A DNA stretch of 10,816 nucleotides from Burkholderiales bacterium (lineage in GTDB: Bacteria > Pseudomonadota > Gammaproteobacteria > Burkholderiales > Usitatibacteraceae), in contig JANXWW010000391.1 of assembly GCA_025350945.1 (NCBI GenBank), forward strand, positions 1 to 10,816. The letters run 5' to 3'. The notes under the pieces are model-generated. The model saw only the letters and a program-made list of their open reading frames with translations. It made no database searches and was not told where the DNA came from. Positions 1-6,017 of the stretch are shown in pieces. Position 1 is the stretch's first letter. Each line of letters begins with the position of its first letter. Made by a program: the position numbers and the translations under genes.

Positions 1-194
1 AGCGGCTCTTCACCCAACAATTTCATGTTGTAGCCAATGTTGCCGGCAGTACCGCCAAATTCGCGGCGCATATCGGGCACAAGAAACGCGACGTTCAGAA
101 TATGGATTTGGTCGGGCAGAATGTGATCCTTGAACTGACCGTGAAAAACCATGATGGTGTCGTACGCAATGGAACCACAAACAAGAACGGACAT
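1..194 (-). CDS. PfkB-family carbohydrate/nucleoside kinase, N-terminal part
   Basis: This is the first 64 codons of a gene that runs off the left edge. The protein starts MSVLVCGSIAYDTIMVF, a typical first beta strand of the ribokinase/PfkB fold. At about residues 49-57 it carries REFGGTAGN, which matches the first PfkB signature (a glycine pair followed by an asparagine, part of the sugar-binding site). Members phosphorylate sugars or nucleosides with ATP in the cytoplasm. Similar betaproteobacterial proteins are usually annotated as adenosine kinase or generic PfkB kinase, and the substrate cannot be decided from this fragment. The ATG at 192-194 is chosen because the family N-terminus begins there; only a weak Shine-Dalgarno is visible. 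A TATAAT box lies upstream at 228-233. The gene is divergent from the DUF1631 transcription unit. Confidence 0.88.
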   Translation of the reverse strand, partial: MSVLVCGSIAYDTIMVFHGQFKDHILPDQIHILNVAFLVPDMRREFGGTAGNIGYNMKLLGEEP

Positions 195-227
195 GAAGAG
201 CCTGACGTGTGGTTGGAAATAAAAGAA

Positions 228-233
228 ATTATA
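228..233 (-). promoter_or_regulatory. candidate -10 box for the PfkB kinase gene
   Basis: On the minus strand this reads TATAAT, a perfect sigma70 -10 hexamer. Initiation about 7 nt downstream would give a leader of roughly 27 nt before the ATG at 194. No good -35 hexamer lies 16-18 nt upstream (the sequence there is G+C rich), so an activator may be needed or the match may be chance. Confidence 0.42.
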
Positions 234-354
234 CCGTCCGACCTAATGCGCGCGCCGATCAGTCAGCAATCCCGACGATCATCATCAAACCTTCATTTGA
301 ATTCATTTGTAGTCGGCAATAAATGCGTTTTGTGCATTTGTTCACAGACTAGCC

Positions 355-383
355 TTGACACCTTGCGGACCTCAGGATTTAAT
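355..383 (+). promoter_or_regulatory. sigma70 promoter for the riboswitch-DUF1631 transcript
   Basis: A perfect -35 hexamer TTGACA (355-360) is followed after exactly 17 nt by TTTAAT (378-383), one mismatch from the consensus -10. Initiation is expected near 390, which puts the riboswitch aptamer (459-549) about 70 nt into the RNA and the DUF1631 start about 385 nt into it. The match and spacing are the best of any promoter in the window. Confidence 0.75.
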
Positions 384-391
384 CTACTACA

Positions 392-413
392 AATTGTGAG
401 ATTTATCACATTT
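392..413. promoter_or_regulatory. CRP-type binding site (TGTGA-N6-TCACA)
   Basis: The palindrome TGTGA (395-399), six bases, TCACA (406-410), flanked by A/T-rich ends, matches the cAMP receptor protein consensus at all ten core positions. It fits CRP better than FNR (TTGAT-N4-ATCAA). It lies just downstream of the start predicted from the 355-383 promoter, where a bound protein would block transcription. It could instead activate a second start near 444-447, just before the aptamer, where only a weak -10-like AAAAAT (435-440) is seen. Confidence 0.6.
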
Positions 414-458
414 CATAAATTTTTAGTAGCAGCAAAAAATTTTCGGTTACAAAACGAA

Positions 459-549
459 TTCTGAAACAAGGCAAACTCGCTGAAAAGCGACGACGCAAAG
501 TCTCCGGTCTAACGGGCAATAGTGCCTCAGGATAGCGGGATCACCAGAG
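459..549 (+). promoter_or_regulatory. cyclic di-GMP-I riboswitch aptamer (GEMM-I)
   Basis: The RNA matches the conserved core of the class I c-di-GMP riboswitch segment by segment. GGCAAAC is at 470-476. A five-pair stem UCGCU/AGCGA (477-481 and 486-490) is capped by a GAAA tetraloop at 482-485. GACGCAAAG is at 492-500, then CCGGUCUAA (504-512) as the tetraloop-receptor side. GGGC/GCCU closes the distal hairpin (513-516 with 523-526), and GGAUAGCGGGAUCACC closes the core (530-545). P1 can form between UUCUG (459-463) and CAGAG (545-549). By alignment to the Vibrio cholerae Vc2 aptamer, G470 corresponds to G20, which contacts the ligand, and A497 to A47, which stacks between its two guanines. 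A guanine at position 20 points to c-di-GMP rather than the cGAMP-preferring A20 variants. The regulated gene downstream is DUF1631. Confidence 0.9.
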
Positions 550-774
550 AGTCGAATCATGGAACATTCCATCATCGGGCCAGCGCATCGGCCAATCGCA
601 AAGTCTTTTTTTACTATGCTCGCCCTTGAGCCAGAGTCAGAAAAAACCTTCGCGCACCACTCCCTTGTTATCTCACTTTCCTGCTTGCGCCCCGTAAGCC
701 GGGTTTTGACGTGTCATAGTGTCACCCATTTTTTCGCGCTCGTCACGTCCTGACATGCGTTTAAGGATTTGAGC
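550..774 (+). other. leader between aptamer and DUF1631 (expression platform region)
   Basis: These 225 nt are transcribed between the aptamer and the coding region. They hold an ATGGA-ACAT-TCCAT hairpin (559-572) and a GCG(C)AT/ATCGC or GGCC/GGCC hairpin (578-599) followed at 606-612 by seven T. A second hairpin set at 684-727 is followed by six T. A 64-codon open frame (559-753) starts 9 nt after P1, preceded by the purine-rich GAGAG. Its codon choice is not clearly that of a gene, so it is treated only as a possible leader peptide. No other gene is visible here. Confidence 0.5.
691..734 (+). terminator. candidate riboswitch-controlled terminator/antiterminator
   Basis: GGG (701-703) and TGAC (707-710) can pair with GTCA (721-724) and CCC (725-727), leaving a TTT bulge; the stem is followed by ATTTTTT (728-734), as in an intrinsic terminator. 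Upstream, CCCG (691-694) can instead pair with CGGG (700-703), which removes the GGG needed by the terminator stem. This is the arrangement expected of a transcriptional switch. The stem is short and bulged, and the aptamer is 140 nt away, so the assignment is tentative. Confidence 0.33.
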
Positions 775-3243
775 ATGGCAACAAACATCAATCCACACAC
801 TGCCGACAATCTCATCGCGAACACCACTGTTTTCGCGTTCGCGAATGCACAGGCGCGGCGACAAAACGTAAAACCGGAATCAGTTCGTGTGATCAACGAC
901 TGCCGCGATATTGCGTTGAAGCGCATCACCGAAGTGCTGTCGAAAACATTCGACACAATTGAAGATGAGCTGTTCGAAATGGCCGAAAAATCAATCGACC
1001 GCACTGCACAAAATTTGTATCTCGATGCGCGTGCCCAAGCCAGAGAAAAACGTGGCGCGATTGCGATTGCCTTCAAAAAGCAGTTCCTGAGCTTTTTTGA
1101 AAAGAAAATGAATGGCGATCATGGCACTAAAAAAACCGTGGCTGAAGGCTATAACATGCTGGAGCTTTCGCTGGTGGGCGACGATGATCTCGAAGAAAAG
1201 CTGGCGGTGGAGGCAATCGCGAAACGTCTCACCAACAATTGTGATGATGAGTTGCGCGCCGTATCGCAACGTCTTGGTTTCTTGATGCTGGAGCCGGAAT
1301 TAAAGGATGAGGCCAATCCGATTTCGCCGGATACCATTGTTAAGGCGCTACAGATCGCCTGTGAGCAAATGACTTCTGGCTATCAGGCCAAGCTGACGGT
1401 AATGCGCATGGTTGAGGCAGGCATGGCCAAGGAAATGCTGGGCGTGTATCGCGACATCAATACGCACCTGGTATCGCGTCACGTGCTGCCGCAGATTCGT
1501 CCAACCTATCATCGGCCACAGGCATCGGGCTCGCGCACCACGCCGTCGAGCAATAATGTTGCAAGCGCTGGTGTAGCGTCGGCCAGCATCCCGCCGCAAA
1601 CAGCAAATGATTTATTCGCGACCTTGCAGCAGTTAATTGCGGGCGCAGGTGTGACCAATCTCTCACCTACAAACGCAGGCATGGGATTGTTCGGCGCCAC
1701 AACTTCGGCACATGCTGGCACAGCACAGGACACGGGCTCAATCACCAGCACAGGCCTCATATCCGCGCTTACCGATATTCAGCAGCAACTCATGGCAGGT
1801 CGCGCGGAAACAGCGCAATTTGCCGCGATGTTGAACCTACAAAATTTTGTGCCCGGCGAAACGCCCAATTCATCACTCAACTTTCTGCGTGAAATAAAAC
1901 AACAGGCAGTTGCAACCGGCAGCAATCAGGTCGATGCGATGACCATCGATATTATCGCGATGCTGTTTGATTATGTGTTTGAAGATAAAGCGATTCCGGA
2001 TTCGGTTAAAGCGCTGCTCGCCAAGCTGCAAATCCCGGTGCTCAAAGTGGCGATTATGGACAAGTCGTTCTTCTCGCTTAAAACGCATCCCGCGCGCCGC
2101 CTGCTTGATATGCTGGCCGAAGCGTCGGTATGCTTTGCGGGTCAGGCCAGCAAGGAAGATCCGCTCTATCAACAGATCGAAATGATTGTAAGCCGCATCC
2201 ACGATGAATTTAGCACCGACGTTACGCTCTTTGCCGACATGCTGGCCGAGTTTGAAGCGTTTTTGGTGGTGCGTGAAAGTATCAGCGAAGATCGTGCCGA
2301 GCAATCTGCCCGAGCGCTGCACGAGAGTGAAAAACGCGAAATGGCGCGCATGATTGCGATTGACGAAACAGATCGCCGCGCCACTGAAACAAAACTGCCG
2401 GTGGCGGTGAGCGCGATGTTGCGCGGCCCATGGGCGCGCGTACTTGAGCGCGTGTACATTCGTGATGGTGGGCGTACCGAAAATTTTGCAACGTTCCTAG
2501 AAGCCGCCGACGATCTCATTTGGAGCGTGACGCCGAAGACAGACCAGGAGCAGCGTAAACAGCTGGTAGTGATGCTGCCCACGCTGCTGAAAAGTCTGCG
2601 CGAAGGCATGGAAATCGCCGCTGTTGAGCAACAAGAACGCGAGCGTTTTTTTGCCGCCTTGGTCGATTGCCATGCGGCGGCTGTGAAGGCGGGCTTGCGC
2701 GGCGAAAGTGTGACGCCGCTTATTCAGGCATCACAAAGTACCGAGGAAACCGCGCCGCTGTTTGAGAAATTAATCAATGAAGAAAAAGTGCGTGAAGCAG
2801 CATTAAAAAACACGAATCGATCCGGTATCGCGCGCATTCAATTTACCGACACAGGCGTAGAGATAGAAGAAATCGTGGCGGGTGGCAAAGTAGGCGTTGC
2901 TGACAGCAAAGATGCCCAATTTGCAGGGCCTGCCGTAGCAAGTGCAGATGCGGCGTCCTTCGATCTCGATCAGCCGATGCCCGTACTGAAGCGCGGCGCA
3001 TGGCTGGAATTCATTCAGGCGGGTGGCAGCAAAATCCGCGCAAAACTCACCTGGGTTAGCCCGCTCAAAGGCGTTTATTTATTCACCAACCCCGGCGCGT
3101 CTGAGGCGCTATCGATTACGCCGGATGTGCTCGAAGCACAATTTAAACGCGGCCTAGCGCGCTTGATTGAAGAATCCTCGTTGATTGATCGTGCTGTCGA
3201 TAGTCTGGTGCATTCACTGGCGGGGGCATCCGCCACCACCTGA
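775..3243 (+). CDS. DUF1631 family protein, c-di-GMP riboswitch-controlled
   Basis: The product has 822 residues and belongs to the DUF1631 family, recognised from its length and overall sequence; the biochemical function is unknown to me. There is no signal peptide or membrane segment, so it should be cytoplasmic. Three parts are visible: a mainly helical N-terminal region (1 to about 240), a Ser/Ala/Thr/Gly-rich low-complexity linker (about 242-330), and a long helical region to about 700. The end (about 735-822) contains LKRGAWLEF, RAKLTWVSPLKGVYLF and then a long helix, which resembles a PilZ-like beta barrel. ATG 775 is preferred over the in-frame TTG 769 because AAGGA (763-767) is 7 nt before the ATG but only 1 nt before the TTG. 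The upstream riboswitch ties its expression to c-di-GMP. It is convergent with the response-regulator gene, with 9 bp between the stops. Older annotations of this family sometimes say thymidine phosphorylase; nothing here supports that. Confidence 0.85.
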   Translation: MATNINPHTADNLIANTTVFAFANAQARRQNVKPESVRVINDCRDIALKRITEVLSKTFDTIEDELFEMAEKSIDRTAQNLYLDARAQAREKRGAIAIAFKKQFLSFFEKKMNGDHGTKKTVAEGYNMLELSLVGDDDLEEKLAVEAIAKRLTNNCDDELRAVSQRLGFLMLEPELKDEANPISPDTIVKALQIACEQMTSGYQAKLTVMRMVEAGMAKEMLGVYRDINTHLVSRHVLPQIRPTYHRPQASGSRTTPSSNNVASAGVASASIPPQTANDLFATLQQLIAGAGVTNLSPTNAGMGLFGATTSAHAGTAQDTGSITSTGLISALTDIQQQLMAGRAETAQFAAMLNLQNFVPGETPNSSLNFLREIKQQAVATGSNQVDAMTIDIIAMLFDYVFEDKAIPDSVKALLAKLQIPVLKVAIMDKSFFSLKTHPARRLLDMLAEASVCFAGQASKEDPLYQQIEMIVSRIHDEFSTDVTLFADMLAEFEAFLVVRESISEDRAEQSARALHESEKREMARMIAIDETDRRATETKLPVAVSAMLRGPWARVLERVYIRDGGRTENFATFLEAADDLIWSVTPKTDQEQRKQLVVMLPTLLKSLREGMEIAAVEQQERERFFAALVDCHAAAVKAGLRGESVTPLIQASQSTEETAPLFEKLINEEKVREAALKNTNRSGIARIQFTDTGVEIEEIVAGGKVGVADSKDAQFAGPAVASADAASFDLDQPMPVLKRGAWLEFIQAGGSKIRAKLTWVSPLKGVYLFTNPGASEALSITPDVLEAQFKRGLARLIEESSLIDRAVDSLVHSLAGASATT

Positions 3244-3252
3244 AAAACCATG

Positions 3253-4005
3253 TCAAGTAGCGTCAGCTTCCCCAGTCGGCACAGATAAGCGATAGCCCTT
3301 GCCGTGCAAGGTTTTCAGCACGTAACCGTGCTGACCTTCCAGCTCAAGTTTGGTGCGCAAACGATAAATATGCGTATCAATGGTTCTTGAAGAAACTTGA
3401 TTGGAGACGATGCCCCAAACCGTGCCCCAGATAATGTTTCGCAACACCACGTTGCCCGTATCGTTAAATAATAGCAGTACGAGTTGCAGTTCTTTTTCGG
3501 TGAGCGGGACTTTTTTGGTGTCGAACGACACTTCACGTGCGCCGACATCAAAATGATAGGCACCAAAAAATACCGGCTTGTCCTTTAGCGCTTTTTCCGC
3601 ACGCAAACTATTGGCGCGGCGCAATGCCGCCTCGACCCGTGCAATACATTCCATATGTCGTACGGGCTTGATGAGATAGTCATCCGCACCGGCTTCGAGT
3701 CCTTCAACAATATCCTGCTCAGCATTTCGCGATGTGATGAGAATGATCGGAATATCGAGTTTTAATTCATCCCGCATTTTCTGAATAACGTCCACGCCCG
3801 ACATATCCGGCAAGCCCCAATCGACTAATGCTGCATCGGCGTTTGGGGTTCCATCTGCATGCGGGGTTTTCAAAAATTTCAGTAGCGCGGCACCTCGATC
3901 AAATTTGGACGTCTCGTAGCCCGCTTCACTGAGCCACTTGCCCAGTGCGAGCAATTGATCGGGATCGTCGTCCAAGATTGCTATACGTGCTGCTTTGTCC
4001 GGCAT
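3253..4005 (-). CDS. OmpR/PhoB-family response regulator (orphan)
   Basis: A 250-residue two-domain transcription factor. The receiver domain (about 6-125) shows the acidic triad region LDDD (D12-D14), the phospho-acceptor D62 in ALVDWGLPDMSG, the switch threonine T91 in ILITSRN, and K113 in DDYLIKP. All the catalytic residues are therefore present. The C-terminal winged helix (about 145-243) ends with the recognition-helix and wing pattern SSRTIDTHIYRLRTKLE and GKGYRLS of the OmpR/PhoB class. It should be phosphorylated by a sensor kinase and bind direct-repeat DNA as a dimer. No histidine kinase is adjacent, so its partner is elsewhere. GAGGAA (4011-4016), 5 nt before the ATG, is a good ribosome binding site. 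Two dyad sequences lie in its upstream region. Target genes are unknown. Confidence 0.93.
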   Translation of the reverse strand: MPDKAARIAILDDDPDQLLALGKWLSEAGYETSKFDRGAALLKFLKTPHADGTPNADAALVDWGLPDMSGVDVIQKMRDELKLDIPIILITSRNAEQDIVEGLEAGADDYLIKPVRHMECIARVEAALRRANSLRAEKALKDKPVFFGAYHFDVGAREVSFDTKKVPLTEKELQLVLLLFNDTGNVVLRNIIWGTVWGIVSNQVSSRTIDTHIYRLRTKLELEGQHGYVLKTLHGKGYRLSVPTGEADAT

Positions 4006-4028
4006 TGCGTTTCCTCAAGCTGTTTGAT

Positions 4029-4067
4029 CTGCATATGCAGCAATGGAGTTGGAAGTTACCACAACTC
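4029..4067 (-). promoter_or_regulatory. two dyads upstream of the response-regulator gene
   Basis: CTGCATATGCAG (4029-4040) is a perfect 12-bp palindrome. GAGTTG (4046-4051) and CAACTC (4062-4067) form a perfect inverted repeat around ten bases. Both lie 24-62 bp before the start codon at 4005. They could be operators, perhaps autoregulatory, or leader-RNA hairpins. No convincing sigma70 promoter was found beside them. Confidence 0.35.
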
Positions 4068-4125
4068 GCTACGGGCGCATATCAGTACGTCAAAAACATG
4101 TCTATGAACTGCGATGAACAATACA

Positions 4126-4971
4126 CTACGATGAAAAAAGCGCAGCCACCGCCGCCGGATCAAATCGATATTCTTCATTGCACATATCGTCTTTGACGAT
4201 AATTTCGCCAAGCTGCTTCAGGGTCTGGTCCAGCTCGTCGCGCCCCAAACTGCGCAACATATTTTTTACTTTTTCCTCGTCACGCCTGCAATCGCAAAAC
4301 ACGCCCTTTGCCTCATACAGCCGAATATCTTCTTCGTGAAACAAACGCGTGAGCATGGTTTCCGCATCCAGATTCGTGAGCTCGTCCGCCGTGACCGATG
4401 CCGCCAATTGCTCCACCCGCGCCCAGCCATCGACATCTTTCTCATCTGCTTTCGGTAATTTTTGCAGTAGCAGCGCGCCTGCGCCATGTGCATCTGCGGC
4501 GATCCATAAATGCGTGGGCAACTGTTCGGACTGATCAAAATAATGCTCGAAACATTCTGCCACTGTCAGCCCCGATACCGGCACGATGCTCTGATACATT
4601 TGATTATTATCGAATTGCGACACGGTTAATGCGACGCGTCCGCCACTGACCCAATCGGCAAAACTCGCCGGTTCCGTTTGCGGCACATATGACGCCATGC
4701 CGCGAATACCCAACTCGTGCGTGCAATCAATCACGGCGAGTTTTGCCAACGCCCCGCCTTGAATTTGCAATGTCGCGCGACCTTTGTGCTTCAGCCCCGC
4801 ACCGATGATGACCGCCACACATGCCATCTCGCCCAAATGCGCGGTGACATTCGCCGGATAATCACGCCCCTGCATCAGCGATCGCCACGCACCAGAAAGG
4901 CGAACCACCTGGCCGCAGATGTCGAGTTTGTCGAGGGTAAAACGGCGGCTAAAATCGGTGGTTAAATTCAT
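4126..4971 (-). CDS. hslO: Hsp33 redox-regulated chaperone with an incomplete zinc centre
   Basis: 281 residues, close to the usual size (about 290). Hsp33 is a cytoplasmic holdase that is inactive when reduced with zinc bound and becomes active on oxidation and unfolding. The N-terminal chaperone domain (about 8-180) includes the family-typical LSGAWRSLMQGRDYP and the IRGMASY segment. The linker and C-terminal redox switch follow, with CDC at residues 226-228 and RRDEEKVKNML after it. In the second half of the zinc site, where the family has Cys-x-x-Cys (CDYC in E. coli), this protein has DDMC: the first position is Asp261 and only Cys264 remains. The aligned surroundings (GEIIVKDDMCNEEYRF against GEIDMHCDYCGNHYLF) leave no room for a shift, and the codons read GAC GAT ATG TGC. 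Redox sensing may therefore be altered. No strong ribosome binding site is visible before ATG 4971. Confidence 0.95.
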   Translation of the reverse strand: MNLTTDFSRRFTLDKLDICGQVVRLSGAWRSLMQGRDYPANVTAHLGEMACVAVIIGAGLKHKGRATLQIQGGALAKLAVIDCTHELGIRGMASYVPQTEPASFADWVSGGRVALTVSQFDNNQMYQSIVPVSGLTVAECFEHYFDQSEQLPTHLWIAADAHGAGALLLQKLPKADEKDVDGWARVEQLAASVTADELTNLDAETMLTRLFHEEDIRLYEAKGVFCDCRRDEEKVKNMLRSLGRDELDQTLKQLGEIIVKDDMCNEEYRFDPAAVAALFSS

Positions 4972-5108
4972 AACTTGATTTTATCAACAATCGACTATTT
5001 TTCTATTTGCTGATTTGCAAGGACAGCTTAAGATACGAGTGCAACGCTTTTTTCATCATCTTCACCCAGCGCTGAATCAGTAGATTTGTATCTTCAGAAT
5101 CTCGCCAG

Positions 5109-5531
5109 TCATTCGCGCACTTCAAATCTGTTGTCGCATACGCAACAGCGGAACCGTCCCCACGGCAGCGGATGAAAAAATCCTAGCATCGCGAAATTCA
5201 AAAACTGGACGGCCCGGTCTGCCGCGCCAGGCGCGGGCTGCATATTTGTCGAGCCGCACGCTGGGCACGCTGATTGCAATAGACCAAGTTCAGCATTCAG
5301 CGCGGCTTCAAGCGCACCGGATTTAAGCTCATGCAGGATTGCTTCCGCAGGCGCGCGTTGAATGCCTGGCACCGCTAATTTCACATTACCGTAGGCAAGC
5401 GAGTGTAGCCAATTCGCGCCAATAATATGTTCGTCAATCAGATACGCTTTTATACCTTCACTGTCGAGGAGCGCGCGATCAATATGTGCGCTCCAAGGGC
5501 TGGTGTAGCGTGCGATGACGATGAAAGACAT
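5109..5531 (-). CDS. DUF2007 domain protein with C-terminal zinc ribbon
   Basis: 140 residues. The N-terminal half (about 3-70) matches the DUF2007 pattern, described as a putative signal-transducing domain with a ferredoxin-like fold: IVIARYTSPWSAHIDRALL, then SEGIKAYLIDEH and NVKLAVPGIQ. The C-terminal half has CPAC (C89, C92) and CCVC (C129, C132), which would form a four-cysteine zinc ribbon, separated by a hydrophobic stretch LNFAMLGFFHPLPWG (111-125). The actual function is unknown. It lies 137 bp upstream of hslO on the same strand, but the gap is long enough that a shared transcript is not certain. The ribosome binding site is weak (AGG 2 nt before the ATG). The start is supported by the family N-terminus. 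Confidence 0.82.
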   Translation of the reverse strand: MSFIVIARYTSPWSAHIDRALLDSEGIKAYLIDEHIIGANWLHSLAYGNVKLAVPGIQRAPAEAILHELKSGALEAALNAELGLLQSACPACGSTNMQPAPGAADRAVQFLNFAMLGFFHPLPWGRFRCCVCDNRFEVRE

Positions 5532-5604
5532 AGCCTAATGAGAGGTGAAAGTCGAAGATCAATTTGACATTATTGTTTATCTGAGCCTGCTTTTAATATT
5601 TTAG

Positions 5605-5636
5605 TTGATTGATGCTCATCAGCTTGCACCAATCAA
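5605..5636 (-). repeat. 11-bp hairpin upstream of the DUF2007 gene
   Basis: On the minus strand TTGATTGGTGC and GCATCAATCAA pair over 11 positions with one G-U wobble around a 10-nt loop. The following sequence is A-rich rather than T-rich, so it is not a standard intrinsic terminator. The same DNA read on the plus strand has an A-C mismatch at that position, so RNA from the minus strand folds better. Confidence 0.4.
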
Positions 5637-5789
5637 AAAATCAACATGGTAATAGTTATCATGCCTCACCCATGCTGGCGCGCGCATGAACTGCACATTC
5701 GATTTCAAATAATCGCCGCGCTTGGTTGCAAATATCGACGAAAGTGCGGTGCGCAGGATGCACTGCGCGAAGTAATTTGCGCCGCGTAT
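5619..5789 (-). pseudogene. possible gene remnant without a start
   Basis: A 56-codon open frame between two stops reads like protein, with stretches such as LRTALSSIFATKRGDYL and APAWVRHDNYYHVDFL. Its codon choice (GCG, CGC, GTG, CTG) is like that of the neighbouring genes. It has no plausible start near its beginning, and the frame upstream is closed by TGA. A shift to another frame would extend it to ATG codons near 5812. I do not recognise the family. It could be the decayed end of a lost gene or a chance open frame. Confidence 0.2.
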
Positions 5790-6017
5790 TCAATCATCGT
5801 ATGCAAATTCATTTCCACTCACTCATTCACAAAACTGCACGGAAATTTGCCGGGCGGGTAATGATACAACCTGGTTCAGCGCAATGTCGCCGCAATTTCA
5901 TCTCGTCAAGTACGGGGCGATACGCGCTACATTCGGTTATTTTTAAATAGCAAACCCTAATATCTGCGGGCAGTTTGAAGCAAAAATTGCTCAAAAGCCG
6001 CGCCAATACTGGTGTTT

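Larger units (their letters stand above)
5532..6017 (-). other. 486-bp intergenic region, no confident gene
   Basis: The region separates glmS from the DUF2007 gene. No gene with a good start and ribosome binding site was found on either strand. It holds an 11-bp hairpin (5605-5636), a possible gene remnant (5619-5789, minus) and an imperfect A/T-rich stem-loop downstream of glmS (TTGAGCAA/TTGC-T-TCAA, about 5977-5996). That last stem-loop has no T-run, so it is not a convincing terminator. Confidence 0.6.

Noticed and set aside
102..464. 120-codon plus-strand open frame
   Set aside because: It overlaps the antisense of the PfkB gene and runs through the promoter, the CRP-type site and into the start of the riboswitch; no family resemblance and no ribosome binding site.
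606..612. T7 run in the riboswitch leader as a clear intrinsic terminator
   Set aside because: The preceding stems are 4-5 pairs, one bulged, and separated from the T-run by 6 or more nt, so the call would be too weak on its own.
769..774. TTG at 769 as the DUF1631 start
   Set aside because: The AAGGA ribosome site ends 1 nt before it; spacing fits the ATG at 775.
1873..2322. 149-codon minus-strand frame inside the DUF1631 gene, and the similar frame at 2169-2609
   Set aside because: They are antisense shadows of a well-supported gene; the translations are basic and serine-rich with no recognisable pattern.
5646..5950. Two overlapping plus-strand open frames in the glmS-DUF2007 gap
   Set aside because: No ribosome binding sites, no recognisable protein pattern, and they overlap one another in different frames.
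5977..5996. Intrinsic terminator for glmS
   Set aside because: The stem is A/T-rich with a bulge and is not followed by a T-run on the minus strand.
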